Below, one piece after another: positions 36,284 through 44,894 of a DNA stretch of 64,000 nt (position 1 is its first letter; each line of letters begins with the position of its first letter). The position numbers and the translations under genes were made by a program. The notes beneath the pieces were generated by a model. That model saw only the letters and a list, made by a program, of their open reading frames with translations. It ran no database searches and was not told the DNA's origin. Origin of the DNA: an uncultured archaeon (lineage in GTDB: Archaea > Thermoproteota > Nitrososphaeria > JACIWG01); assembly GCA_938034445.1 (NCBI GenBank), contig CALHLD010000005.1, positions 83,032 through 147,031 of the forward strand, read 5' to 3'.

Positions 36284-36694
36284 ATGTCAGAAGAATACTG
36301 TTTTGTAAAAGATTTAAATGAAACTACTGTCTATCGGTTGACGAAACCTGATGGCTGTAATAGGACTGTGACAATATTGCTCGATAAAGATGATGGTGTA
36401 AAAAATGTCTCTATGGGCATGTGTATTATAGATCCACAGAGTAAGATACCATTTCATACTCATGAAAATGAGGAGGAAATAATGTATGTGTTGGATGGTG
36501 AAGGTGTTTTCAAAATTGGTGATTCAGAAAAAAGGATAAGTGAAGGCTCAATATTATTCGCTCCACCAAAGGTTGGTCATCAGATAATAAATACGAGCGA
36601 TAAAAAGCTGCAATTTATTTTCGTGTATAGTCCGGCTGGCCCTGAACAGAATATTAAAAAGGTAGGTCAAGCTATAGGTACTATGAAAAAGTAA
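36284..36694 (+). CDS. Cupin-domain protein
   Basis: 136 residues with one cupin barrel. Metal motif 1 is PFHTHENEEEIMYVLDGEG (about 49-68, GX5HXHX3-4EX6G type) and motif 2 VGHQIINTSD (about 100-109). Such small cupins are sugar-phosphate isomerases, dioxygenases or ligand sensors. Its position beside TIM-barrel sugar-isomerase-like genes suggests a role in the same carbohydrate or hydroxy-acid route. The end overlaps the convergent gene by 14 bases. Confidence 0.85.
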   Translation: MSEEYCFVKDLNETTVYRLTKPDGCNRTVTILLDKDDGVKNVSMGMCIIDPQSKIPFHTHENEEEIMYVLDGEGVFKIGDSEKRISEGSILFAPPKVGHQIINTSDKKLQFIFVYSPAGPEQNIKKVGQAIGTMKK

Positions 36695-37505
36695 GTATAC
36701 GTTTTAAGTAATTTAAAGATGCCTTAGCTGCGTCCTCAGAGTTAGGGATAGGTAGGCATTCAACAATATACCAGTCATTGTATCCAATTTTTTTTAACCC
36801 TTTAACAATCTTACCAAAATTTATATGACCATAACCTAATGGCATCCTTTTCGTGTCAGAAAATTTTACAGACCAAATTTTTTCCCTAACATTCTCTATT
36901 GTATTGTCTATTTTCAATTCTTCAATATCCATATTATAGGAATTTATTAGTATACCTGTACTTTCTAAAGATAGTCTTTTTATTAGAGAATAGACTTCTG
37001 AAAGGGTGTTTAAGAAGCTTGTTTCATAGCTGTTTAAAGGCTCTATCAGAACCTTCACGCTAAAATCCTTTGCCCTTTTATCTAATATCTTTAGCGAAGC
37101 CTGTAACCATACTTCAGACTTTTCATCCTTAACACCTTTTCCAACAATTTTTCCAATAATAAGAGGTGATGAAAGCTCCCGTGCTACTAGTAAACCTGAC
37201 ATGATAACATCTAAGGTTCTTCCCCTAATAGCTGGATTAGGGCTTATAAAAGAATAGCCTAAATGTGTACTGTAATGGTCTGTTGAAAGTCCAGCAACCT
37301 CTATCCCATGGCTTTTGAAGATTTCATTTATCTGCTTAACTAAGATACCGATACTAAACATTAAAGGTATAACTGCCCCATCATACCCTATTTTTTTAAG
37401 AAACATTAATCCTTCCTCAAAATCTCTTCTATTATTAATATCTTTGAAAATGTTTTTGACAACATAACCAATATCTTCAGAAATTACAAAACCAAATTTT
37501 GGCAA
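36681..37505 (-). CDS. Xylose-isomerase-like TIM-barrel (sugar epimerase/isomerase family)
   Basis: 274 residues of the AP endonuclease-2/xylose-isomerase-like fold. Likely metal-binding positions are VLIEPLNSYETSF (glutamate, about 143), GILINSYNMDIEE (about 182; relatives usually have DxxH here, and this has N-S-Y-N-M), and WYIVECLP near the C-terminus (glutamate). One of the usual ligands seems altered, so activity is uncertain. It is the only gene of this cluster on the minus strand. Confidence 0.72.
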   Translation of the reverse strand: MPKFGFVISEDIGYVVKNIFKDINNRRDFEEGLMFLKKIGYDGAVIPLMFSIGILVKQINEIFKSHGIEVAGLSTDHYSTHLGYSFISPNPAIRGRTLDVIMSGLLVARELSSPLIIGKIVGKGVKDEKSEVWLQASLKILDKRAKDFSVKVLIEPLNSYETSFLNTLSEVYSLIKRLSLESTGILINSYNMDIEELKIDNTIENVREKIWSVKFSDTKRMPLGYGHINFGKIVKGLKKIGYNDWYIVECLPIPNSEDAAKASLNYLKRILTFS

Positions 37506-37599
37506 TCCAAAGTAAGTGGTTACTCTTTTAATATAAATTTTTGGTTAGAAAACTTAAAATATCCAAACTCAGCTACCATTTTATAAGTGAAGTACGGAT

Positions 37600-37986
37600 A
37601 TGATGTCAAAGAAGATTATAATAGAATTTGAAAAGGTAGGTGCAATTGAGGGAGAAATTTCTGATCAAATAAATCCTAAAACTTTTGAAGCTTTCGTAAA
37701 AAATATTCCATTCGAATCTGAAGCAAACACTTGGGGTAAAGAAATCTACTTCGACACACCAGTAAACGTTCCAATAGAGAATGGAAAAAGAAAGGTTGAA
37801 GTGGGCGACATTGCCTATTGGCCTCCAGGACGATCGATGTGCTTGTTCTTCGGTCCAACACCAGCAAGCTCAGGCCCAGAACCTGTCGCAGCAAGTCCAG
37901 TTAACGTTTTCGGAAAGATTACAAAGAACATTGAACTTCTTTCAAAGGTCCGGGATGGTACTAAGATAGTAGTAAAATTTGCATAA
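37600..37986 (+). CDS. Cyclophilin-like fold protein (TM1367/DUF3830-like)
   Basis: 128 residues. The pattern WGKEIYFDTPVNVP (about 46-59), VGDIAYWPPGRSMCLFFGPTP (about 68-88) and SPVNVFGKI is that of the small cyclophilin-like proteins typified by Thermotoga TM1367. They have the cyclophilin barrel but lack the usual prolyl-isomerase residues; function is not established. Start may be M1 or M2. It begins the rightward run of the hydroxy-acid cluster. Confidence 0.75.
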   Translation: MMSKKIIIEFEKVGAIEGEISDQINPKTFEAFVKNIPFESEANTWGKEIYFDTPVNVPIENGKRKVEVGDIAYWPPGRSMCLFFGPTPASSGPEPVAASPVNVFGKITKNIELLSKVRDGTKIVVKFA

Positions 37987-38150
37987 TTATACAAAAGGTC
38001 TTCTAAAGGTATAGCAGAATAAAATGCAAAAAATCTAAGCCTTCCAATTAACTTATTTTCCATATTAATGTTCTAATTATTTTCTAAAGTCCATTCTAAT
38101 AACCATTTTCCAAAAAATATATTTACCATCATTACAAGAGAATTAAGAGG

Positions 38151-39170
38151 GTGATTAATATTTCCAAGCCTAAAGTTGTTTTAACAAGAAAGATACTTGA
38201 ACCCGGTCTATCAATTCTAAAAGAAAATTGTGACGTAATAGTCAGAGACAAGATACAGCCTCCAACAAAACAGGAAATCATCGAACTAGTAAAGGATGCC
38301 GATGCTCTCGTATGCCAGATTACGGAAAAAATAGATAAGGACATATACGATGCTGGCAAAAACTTGCGTGTTGTCAGCACAGTAAGTGTAGGCTACGATC
38401 ATATAGATGTTCCTGAAGCGACAAAAAGAGGAATTTATGTCTGCTACACTCCTGGCGTGTTAACTAATGCTACCGCTGACTTTGCATGGACTCTAATTAT
38501 GGCTGCATCTAGAAGAGTGGTTGAAGCAGACAAATATGTTAGAGATGGCAAGTGGGTTATACCATGGGCTCTTGACATGTTCCTTGGCTACGATGTATAT
38601 GGTGCTACGCTTGGCGTTGTAGGTGTAGGTAGAATAGGGCAGGCTGTTATAGAAAGGGCTAGAGGCTTTAACATGAAAATCATATACTATGATATTGTAA
38701 GGAGACAGGATTTAGAGCAGCAGCTTGGTATAGAATATTGTGAACTGAACGAGCTTCTTAAAAGGGCTGACATAGTTACAATACATGTTCCAAGAACTAA
38801 GGAGACCATAGGCTTAATTAACGAAAACAATCTCAAGTTAATGAAGAAGACGGCAGTACTTGTTAACACATCAAGAGGAGGCATTGTTGATGAGCGAGCC
38901 TTATATAAGGCATTAAAGGAAGGCTGGATATTTGCAGCCGGTCTAGATGTTTTCGAAAAGGAGCCAACACCATTAGATAATCCACTACTAACCTTACCAA
39001 ACGTTGTTGTAGCGCCTCATATAGCAAGTGCGACTGTACAGTCTAGAACAAAGATGTCGGAGCTTGCTGCATTAAATGTAGTAAAAGTTCTAAGCGGTGA
39101 AGAACCACCAGCACTTGTGAATCCTGATGTGAAAAAGATTAGACCCCCAGAGCAGGTGAAGATGATCTAA
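38151..39170 (+). CDS. D-2-hydroxyacid dehydrogenase (glyoxylate/hydroxypyruvate reductase type)
   Basis: 339 residues. NAD-binding GVVGVGRIGQAVIERA (about 158-173), catalytic Arg in NTSRGGIVDERAL, Glu in VFEKEPTP, and His in PHIASAT are all present. It resembles GyaR-type enzymes that reduce glyoxylate or hydroxypyruvate, with NAD(P)H. The GTG at 38151 directly follows TAAGAGG, a rather short ribosome-site spacing; an ATT start a few codons later cannot be ruled out. The next gene begins one base after its stop. Confidence 0.88.
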   Translation: MINISKPKVVLTRKILEPGLSILKENCDVIVRDKIQPPTKQEIIELVKDADALVCQITEKIDKDIYDAGKNLRVVSTVSVGYDHIDVPEATKRGIYVCYTPGVLTNATADFAWTLIMAASRRVVEADKYVRDGKWVIPWALDMFLGYDVYGATLGVVGVGRIGQAVIERARGFNMKIIYYDIVRRQDLEQQLGIEYCELNELLKRADIVTIHVPRTKETIGLINENNLKLMKKTAVLVNTSRGGIVDERALYKALKEGWIFAAGLDVFEKEPTPLDNPLLTLPNVVVAPHIASATVQSRTKMSELAALNVVKVLSGEEPPALVNPDVKKIRPPEQVKMI

Positions 39171-39171
39171 A

Positions 39172-40086
39172 ATGGTCTTCACAGTACAAGTCAAAAAAGA
39201 TGGTTTATGTCTTTCATCTGATTTTCCATGGAAACTTGGTATAGTACTTTTTATGGCATATCCTTCTCTACAGAAAAGTGAAGAAGAACTTGAAAAGGCA
39301 ATAAAGTTTCTAACATTAGATAATTTCTTTGACAGGCTAGAGGTTCAAAAAATAAGTGATGAAGGCTGGAACAAAATCAAAAAATATGTTGAGAGTGTTG
39401 AAGTTGCAAGAGCCTTCCAACCAGATGTATTGGCTGGAAAAAACTTAAGCGCCTTAGATGAATCAAAAAGGCAGGAAGCAGTCCAGTATGTTAAAAGTGA
39501 AATGGATGTCTGGCTTAAAAGAGGCGTTAACCAGTTCGCAGTATGCTCTGGGCATATAACTGCAACAATGGAGGAAGGTAAAAAACAGTTTATCAAATCT
39601 ATCAAGGAACTTGCAGAATATGCACTAAAGAACTGTGCGGTAATCTCAATTGAAACATTTGATATTGATAAGGATAAGAAACAAGTTATAGGCCCAGTAC
39701 ATGATGCTGCAAAGCTTGTAAAGGAAATTAGAAAAGAATATCCTAACGTTTTCCTCATGTGGGATCAAAGTCATGCACCACTCTTAAACGAAAAGCCGGA
39801 TGTCCTAAAAGAATATTCTGACATCCTTGGAGTCGTCCATGTAGGCTGTGGCTTAAAGGCAAAAGAGGGCCTACTAGACTGGCACCCAGTATACCATACA
39901 CCAGGCGCAATAAACGACGAAAACGACCTTGCACAACTATTCAACATTCTTCTTGAAATCGGATACTGTGGTCCGGTAACAGTTGAAATTAGGCCACAGG
40001 AGGGGCAGACTTCCGAGGAAGTCGTTAATAGTGCTAAGGGTGCAATATATACAGCATACTCTCTTGCAATAAAGAAACTACTCTAG
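39172..40086 (+). CDS. Xylose-isomerase-like TIM-barrel protein
   Basis: 304 residues. Metal-type residues: ISIETFDIDKDK (Glu, about 162), LMWDQSHAPLLNE (Asp and His, about 196-201), GVVHVGCG (His, about 222) and VTVEIRPQEG (Glu, about 268), all in the order of sugar isomerases/epimerases such as hydroxypyruvate isomerase or tagatose epimerase. The ligand set is complete, unlike in the related gene at 36681. Translation is probably coupled to the dehydrogenase gene just upstream. The substrate is not known. Confidence 0.75.
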   Translation: MVFTVQVKKDGLCLSSDFPWKLGIVLFMAYPSLQKSEEELEKAIKFLTLDNFFDRLEVQKISDEGWNKIKKYVESVEVARAFQPDVLAGKNLSALDESKRQEAVQYVKSEMDVWLKRGVNQFAVCSGHITATMEEGKKQFIKSIKELAEYALKNCAVISIETFDIDKDKKQVIGPVHDAAKLVKEIRKEYPNVFLMWDQSHAPLLNEKPDVLKEYSDILGVVHVGCGLKAKEGLLDWHPVYHTPGAINDENDLAQLFNILLEIGYCGPVTVEIRPQEGQTSEEVVNSAKGAIYTAYSLAIKKLL

Positions 40087-40159
40087 ACCTCCCCCACATA
40101 TTTTTATTTAATTTCTTAATAGTAAAGTTAAATTAACCTCATATCTAAGCCTAATTTGT

Positions 40160-41194
40160 ATGACCGTACACTTTTCTCCAACAGAATTAGAAAGATTTGG
40201 GAAAGCGCTTTTGATCAAATTAGGCTTTCCAACACAACATTCTGAAATAATATCCCAAAGTCTTGTGCTCGCAAACTTAAGAGGTGTCGACTCACATGGT
40301 GTTGTTAGGCTAGCCTATTACTCTGATGGTGTTGAAAAGGGTTCAATAAATCCGAAGCCAAACATCAAAATTGTAAAAGAAAATCAATACTTTACCTTGA
40401 TAGACGGCGATAATACGTTAGGCTATGTTCCAGCAACACTTGCGACAGAAAAGGCGATTTTAAAGGCTAAAGAATATGGAATAGGCATTTCTGGAGTCAG
40501 GAACCTAAAACATTCTGGTATGTTGGCTAAATATGTTATGCAGGCTGTTGAAGAAAAAATGTTTGCTCTTGCGATAGCGAATGCTTCACCGAATATTGCT
40601 CTTCCCGGTTTCAAAAAACCTGTTGTAGGCACTAATCCTCTAGCGATAGGCTTTCCTGTTGACGGTTCAACTCCTATAATACTTGATATGGCAATGAGTG
40701 TTGTCGCCAGAGGAAAGCTTCTTGTTGCATCAAAAAAGGGTGCGCCTATTCCAAAGGGTTGGGCTCTAAATGAAAATGGAGAAGAAACTACAGACGCGAA
40801 TGAGGCGATAAAGGGGATGCTTTTGCCGATAGGAGGCTACAAAGGCTTCGGTTTAGCAATAGTAATCGACATCCTATGTGGAATAGTTTTAGGTGGAGGA
40901 TATGGTTTAAAAATACAGCGTTCTTGGTTTTCCCAAGGTGGTTTTCTTATACTCGTATCCAAGCTGGATATAGCAAGACCCTATGAAGAATATTTGAACG
41001 ACATAAAAGAGTATATTAGAGAAATGAAGTCGACTCCAGTTTCAGAGGGGACAAGAATATTGTTTCCAAATGAAATAGAAGAAGAACTAACTTGCAAGAG
41101 GATGAAGGAAGGAATACCACTTGATGATGAAACAGTTTCGGAGCTTATAAAGTTAGCTAAAAAATATGATGTAGCGGAGCCAAAATGTCTCTAA
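40160..41194 (+). CDS. Ldh2/malate dehydrogenase-like NAD(P)-dependent 2-hydroxyacid dehydrogenase
   Basis: 344 residues of the MdhC/YlbC/ComC family, which differs in fold from classical malate dehydrogenase. Visible are LRGVDSHGVVRL (catalytic His, about 47), NLKHSGMLAKY, LDMAMSVVARGK and GGYKGFGLAIVIDIL (NAD-binding). Relatives oxidise L-malate, L-sulfolactate, ureidoglycolate or L-lactate. Within this cluster a hydroxy-acid substrate is likely. Its 3' end overlaps the HEPN gene by four bases. Confidence 0.88.
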   Translation: MTVHFSPTELERFGKALLIKLGFPTQHSEIISQSLVLANLRGVDSHGVVRLAYYSDGVEKGSINPKPNIKIVKENQYFTLIDGDNTLGYVPATLATEKAILKAKEYGIGISGVRNLKHSGMLAKYVMQAVEEKMFALAIANASPNIALPGFKKPVVGTNPLAIGFPVDGSTPIILDMAMSVVARGKLLVASKKGAPIPKGWALNENGEETTDANEAIKGMLLPIGGYKGFGLAIVIDILCGIVLGGGYGLKIQRSWFSQGGFLILVSKLDIARPYEEYLNDIKEYIREMKSTPVSEGTRILFPNEIEEELTCKRMKEGIPLDDETVSELIKLAKKYDVAEPKCL

Positions 41195-41631
41195 AAAATT
41201 TTATTCACCATTTCATCCAAAAGTTCATCAGTAGTAAGTAGTACAATTTCAGCTAACTTTATGGCATATTCTGCATCAGACCTAATATACAATTCTTCAG
41301 GAGAAACTCCAGTCTCTTCATCTCCGTACATGGCTAATTCACGCTCTTTTCTTAGGCTTCTGGATATTGAAGCAAGTTCGTCAACTTTTTTCTGAAACCA
41401 TATAGGAAATTTTTCTTTTTCTCTTTTTAATACTGGTCCAACGTCATGCCATTTTGGTGGTTCAACGCCAACAAGCCTTAATGATGCCTTTAAAGCTAAT
41501 TCAACTGCCTCCTGACATTGTCTAACAACATAAGGAAAGTTTCCGTCTAAAAATGCTTCTTTAGCATGTTTGAATCTTTCTTTAGCCTGCTTAATATTTG
41601 ATTTTGCTAAATCTAGGCTATTCAATAACAA
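41191..41631 (-). CDS. HEPN-domain protein
   Basis: 146 residues, helical, with the HEPN pattern FPYVVRQCQEAVELALKASL (about 33-52) followed by a second helix pair. Paired with a minimal nucleotidyltransferase gene that overlaps it by 14 bases. Such HEPN/MNT pairs are toxin-antitoxin systems in which the HEPN protein is an RNase and the MNT partner modifies it. A clear RX4-6H motif is not obvious in this copy. Confidence 0.8.
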   Translation of the reverse strand: MLLNSLDLAKSNIKQAKERFKHAKEAFLDGNFPYVVRQCQEAVELALKASLRLVGVEPPKWHDVGPVLKREKEKFPIWFQKKVDELASISRSLRKERELAMYGDEETGVSPEELYIRSDAEYAIKLAEIVLLTTDELLDEMVNKIF

Positions 41632-42133
41632 TTACCTCTCCAAACTTGTAATCTTTTTTCAGTCTCCAGTACCACTTTCTACCTACCCAAACCCTTTCGG
41701 CTCCTAGTTCCTTTAGTCTTAACGAAAGTCTTTCTAAAATTTTTTCGAAAAAGTATTCTTTGTCATACACTATTATACAGTCATCAACCATATCCAAGTA
41801 TAATGGTTTTATTCTCTTTGCTTCTTCAGGAGTTTTGATTATGGGTGAAATTGAGACCATATATCCTTTTGTAAAAAGTTCATCCAAACTTTTTTCAAGA
41901 AGTTTTTCTGCCTCATTAAACATGGCTGTTCTCTCGAACCTCGAGGTAGGTAAATTGTTTACTATTATGAGAAGATCAAAATCGCTGTCTTTTCTCATCT
42001 GCCCTCTTGCTATACTCCCGTAAACAATCACTGACACAAGGTCGTCTTTAAAGACAAAAAAGAGTGCATTAAGTAAATCTTTCATAAGACTTCTGTATGG
42101 TTCCACTAAGTATTCAAGACCCTTTCTAAACAT
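41618..42133 (-). CDS. Minimal nucleotidyltransferase (MNT), HEPN partner
   Basis: 171 residues. The polymerase-beta-type motif VIVYGSIARGQMRKDSDFDLLII (about 36-58) carries the GS and DxD residues for nucleotide transfer. A longer C-terminal part (about 100-171) is rich in charged residues. It is the first gene of the pair; a TATA-like CTTTATATAAA lies just upstream (minus-strand reading, about 42157-42167). It is inserted between hydroxy-acid genes on the opposite strand. Confidence 0.85.
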   Translation of the reverse strand: MFRKGLEYLVEPYRSLMKDLLNALFFVFKDDLVSVIVYGSIARGQMRKDSDFDLLIIVNNLPTSRFERTAMFNEAEKLLEKSLDELFTKGYMVSISPIIKTPEEAKRIKPLYLDMVDDCIIVYDKEYFFEKILERLSLRLKELGAERVWVGRKWYWRLKKDYKFGEVIVIE

Positions 42134-42213
42134 TACATCAATTCTAAACTTTTTCTTTTATATAAAGTTACTTAAATAAAATATTTTTAAGACTTTCTTA
42201 TGAAGACAATGTG

Positions 42214-43554
42214 ATGGGCGCTAAAAAAATTTTAAATGTTAATGAAATTTCAAGCACAAAAGAAAAAGCCATTGCCCTAGATATTATTGAAACAGGGTTG
42301 GAGGCTGCAAACCCATATTCTTCAGTCCTCAACACTCTTACAGCACTTTCAAAAGAAATTGAAAGTTTTAAAAAAATTGTTGTAATAGGCTTTGGTAAGG
42401 CTAGCTATAAAATGGCTCTGGCCTGCGAAAAAATTTTGGGTGAGAAAATTTTTGACGGCGCTATTATTGTTCCAAAGGGTTCAATAAAATTTCCAGAATT
42501 GAAAAAGATTAGAATTCTTGAAGGTACACATCCAGTACCCACAGAAATAAACGTGAATTCTGCAAAAACTTTACTTGAAATCTCTAAGGGTCTTACATCT
42601 GAAGACCTTGTCATTTGCCTCATTTCTGGAGGTGGCTCCGCTCTCTTTACATATCCTGCTGAAGGTATAACTTTAGAGGATAAGCAGGAAATGACAAGAT
42701 TGCTTTTGGCTGCTGGTTCAACAATACAGGAAATAAATTGTATACGGAAGCATATTTCTGGTGTTAAGGGTGGACAGCTCGCAAGACACGTTTATCCCGC
42801 AAACCTCATAAGTTTAATATTGTCTGATGTTGTCGGAGACGATCTGAGCTCTATAGCTTCAGGTCCAACGTCTCCTGATCCATACACATTTAAAGACGTA
42901 TACATATTATTCGAAAAATATCATTTAATTGATAAGGTTCCCAAAAATATTATGAAAAGAGTAAGGGACGGTCTTGAGGGAAAAGTTCAGGATACGCCAA
43001 AGCCTGGTGACAGAATATTTGAGCGTGTCAAAAATATTATTGTAGCAAATAATATTGGTGCATTAAAGGCTATGGAAGAAAAGGCGAAATCTTATGGCTT
43101 AAACACAATGATACTAACATCGTATCTTGAAGGAGAGGCAAGAGAAGTTGGCAGAGTTATAGCCTCAATAGCTAAACAGATAGTAAACCAGAGGGGTCCA
43201 ATTCATCCACCGTGTGCAATATTCTTTGGAGGAGAAACTACAGTAACGTTAAAAGGTAATGGTAGAGGTGGAAGAAATCAGGAGATAGCGTTAGCTGTTG
43301 CAATCGCAATAAAAGGCTTGCCGAACACAGTATTTGCTTCAATAGGAAGTGATGGCATAGACGGAAACAGTGATGCCGCTGGAGCAATAGTTGACGGCCA
43401 AACAATAGAAGATGCTTTACAGAAAAACCTTTCTCCAATAAAATATTTAGAAAACAATGATTCCAACACCTTCTTAAAACAGGTAAACTCGTTAATATAT
43501 ACTGGGCCCACTGGAACCAATGTAAACGATCTCTCCATACTCCTAGTCTACTAA
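42214..43554 (+). CDS. Glycerate 2-kinase (MOFRL/GckA family)
   Basis: 446 residues of the DUF4147/MOFRL type. LISGGGSALFTYPA (about 135-148), RKHISGVKGGQLA, LSDVVGDDLSSIASGPTSPDP and the C-terminal GGETTVTLKGNGRGGRNQEIALA with GSDGIDGNSDAAGA are hallmarks. It phosphorylates D-glycerate to 2-phosphoglycerate, feeding glycolysis. ATG 42214 directly follows a GTG at 42211; both lie just where a leaderless transcript would begin after the TATA-like AATATTTTTAAG (42179-42190). Confidence 0.9.
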   Translation: MGAKKILNVNEISSTKEKAIALDIIETGLEAANPYSSVLNTLTALSKEIESFKKIVVIGFGKASYKMALACEKILGEKIFDGAIIVPKGSIKFPELKKIRILEGTHPVPTEINVNSAKTLLEISKGLTSEDLVICLISGGGSALFTYPAEGITLEDKQEMTRLLLAAGSTIQEINCIRKHISGVKGGQLARHVYPANLISLILSDVVGDDLSSIASGPTSPDPYTFKDVYILFEKYHLIDKVPKNIMKRVRDGLEGKVQDTPKPGDRIFERVKNIIVANNIGALKAMEEKAKSYGLNTMILTSYLEGEAREVGRVIASIAKQIVNQRGPIHPPCAIFFGGETTVTLKGNGRGGRNQEIALAVAIAIKGLPNTVFASIGSDGIDGNSDAAGAIVDGQTIEDALQKNLSPIKYLENNDSNTFLKQVNSLIYTGPTGTNVNDLSILLVY

Positions 43555-44855
43555 CTTTTCCTCTTAACCTTCAAAACATTTCCTTCCCTTCCAACTACAA
43601 CAACGCTTTCTCCACTCTTTATTTCCTCATCACTTGTAGCCTGCCAATATTCTCCGCCAACAACAACATAACCTCTTTTTCCAGGCAAGATATCGTCTGC
43701 CGCCCTACCCTCTCCAGTTGGAAGCCAGTCAACAGGCTTTCTCCTTAAGACTATTGATACAGCCTTTACAATTATTACCGTTAAAATGAATCCTGCTGAA
43801 AGAGTTGCTATAACTACTGTTAAAAGTGTTCTAAAAACCCATTCTGCCTGAATAAGGGTTGGAGAAAATGGATTAGAAATTGTTAGTGCAAAACCAAGCG
43901 CTATAGCGACGGTACCAATTAATGCTGCAATACCATGTGCCCCCTTCTTAAGCTCTATAACAAAAAGTACTGCACCAAAAATAACAAGGACGGCTGAAAC
44001 AATATTAATGTTAATTCCAAATCCCACAAGCCCAAGTATCACCATCATCGCGCCAACAATTTCAGCGCCCATACCAGGTGTTGAAAGTCCAACTAATAGA
44101 ACTAGAATTCCTATAGAAAGAAGGAGGCTTGAAAGAAGTGGGTCAGTAAGATATATTAAAATTTCTACATTAATAGGTTTATCAAAATATTTAAGCTCAA
44201 AAGGATAAGTTTGAAGCTGAAAAACTGTATCACCTCTCCTTACACTCTTGCCGTCGGCATTTCTCAGAAGCTCTTCAAGAGAAGGTTCAACTGCATCAAT
44301 AATATTACATTCCTTAGCCTCCTGTGCGTAAAGGTTCAAGTTTTCTGTAACAAATTTTTCTGCGACGGTCGTGTTCCTACCATGTAGTGCTGCATAAGAT
44401 ACCATTTGCTGTTTGAACGCATTAATATACTTTGATTCCTTTGTCGGCTCAGAGCCTACAACAGGCTGGGCTGATCCGATGATAGAATATGGTGCCATTG
44501 CAGCGTAGTCTGTTGCAACCAAAATGTATGTTCCAGCTGAAAGAGACTGTGCTGCCTGAGGATAAACATATCCAATAACGGGGACCTTGGAAGCTAGAAT
44601 CGCTTGAACAATGTCAATCATTGCGTCAGCTGATCCACCTAATGTATTCAATTGAAAGACTACAGCCTTCGCTCCAACATTTTCAGCATATGCTAAGGTG
44701 CTTCTCACATGCTCGACTGTTGCTACAGAAATGTATCCAGAAATATCTGTGTAAACAACCAGGTTTCTACCATTAAACGCATATGTGGGCAAAAATAATC
44801 CAAGATAAACGATTATTAATACTATGTAAGATAATTTTATCCATTTGTTAGCCAT
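43551..44855 (-). CDS. nfeD: NfeD-family membrane serine protease (ClpP-class domain plus NfeD domain)
   Basis: About 434 residues: N-terminal signal/membrane segment, a ClpP-class protease domain (about 30-220), four to five membrane segments, and a C-terminal OB-fold NfeD domain (about 370-430, with GEGRAADDILPGKRGYVVV). The catalytic serine is in AAQSLSAGTYIL and the lysine in EPTKESKYINAF. Archaeal relatives cleave the C-terminus of stomatin/SPFH proteins; an SPFH gene is upstream on the same strand. The start at 44855 fits a TATA-like CTTAAATATT at 44884-44893; ATG 44876 would add seven residues. Confidence 0.88.
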   Translation of the reverse strand: MANKWIKLSYIVLIIVYLGLFLPTYAFNGRNLVVYTDISGYISVATVEHVRSTLAYAENVGAKAVVFQLNTLGGSADAMIDIVQAILASKVPVIGYVYPQAAQSLSAGTYILVATDYAAMAPYSIIGSAQPVVGSEPTKESKYINAFKQQMVSYAALHGRNTTVAEKFVTENLNLYAQEAKECNIIDAVEPSLEELLRNADGKSVRRGDTVFQLQTYPFELKYFDKPINVEILIYLTDPLLSSLLLSIGILVLLVGLSTPGMGAEIVGAMMVILGLVGFGININIVSAVLVIFGAVLFVIELKKGAHGIAALIGTVAIALGFALTISNPFSPTLIQAEWVFRTLLTVVIATLSAGFILTVIIVKAVSIVLRRKPVDWLPTGEGRAADDILPGKRGYVVVGGEYWQATSDEEIKSGESVVVVGREGNVLKVKRKS

Positions 44856-44894
44856 CAGACCACAAGTTAAAGTCATAAACCAATATTTAAGGCT

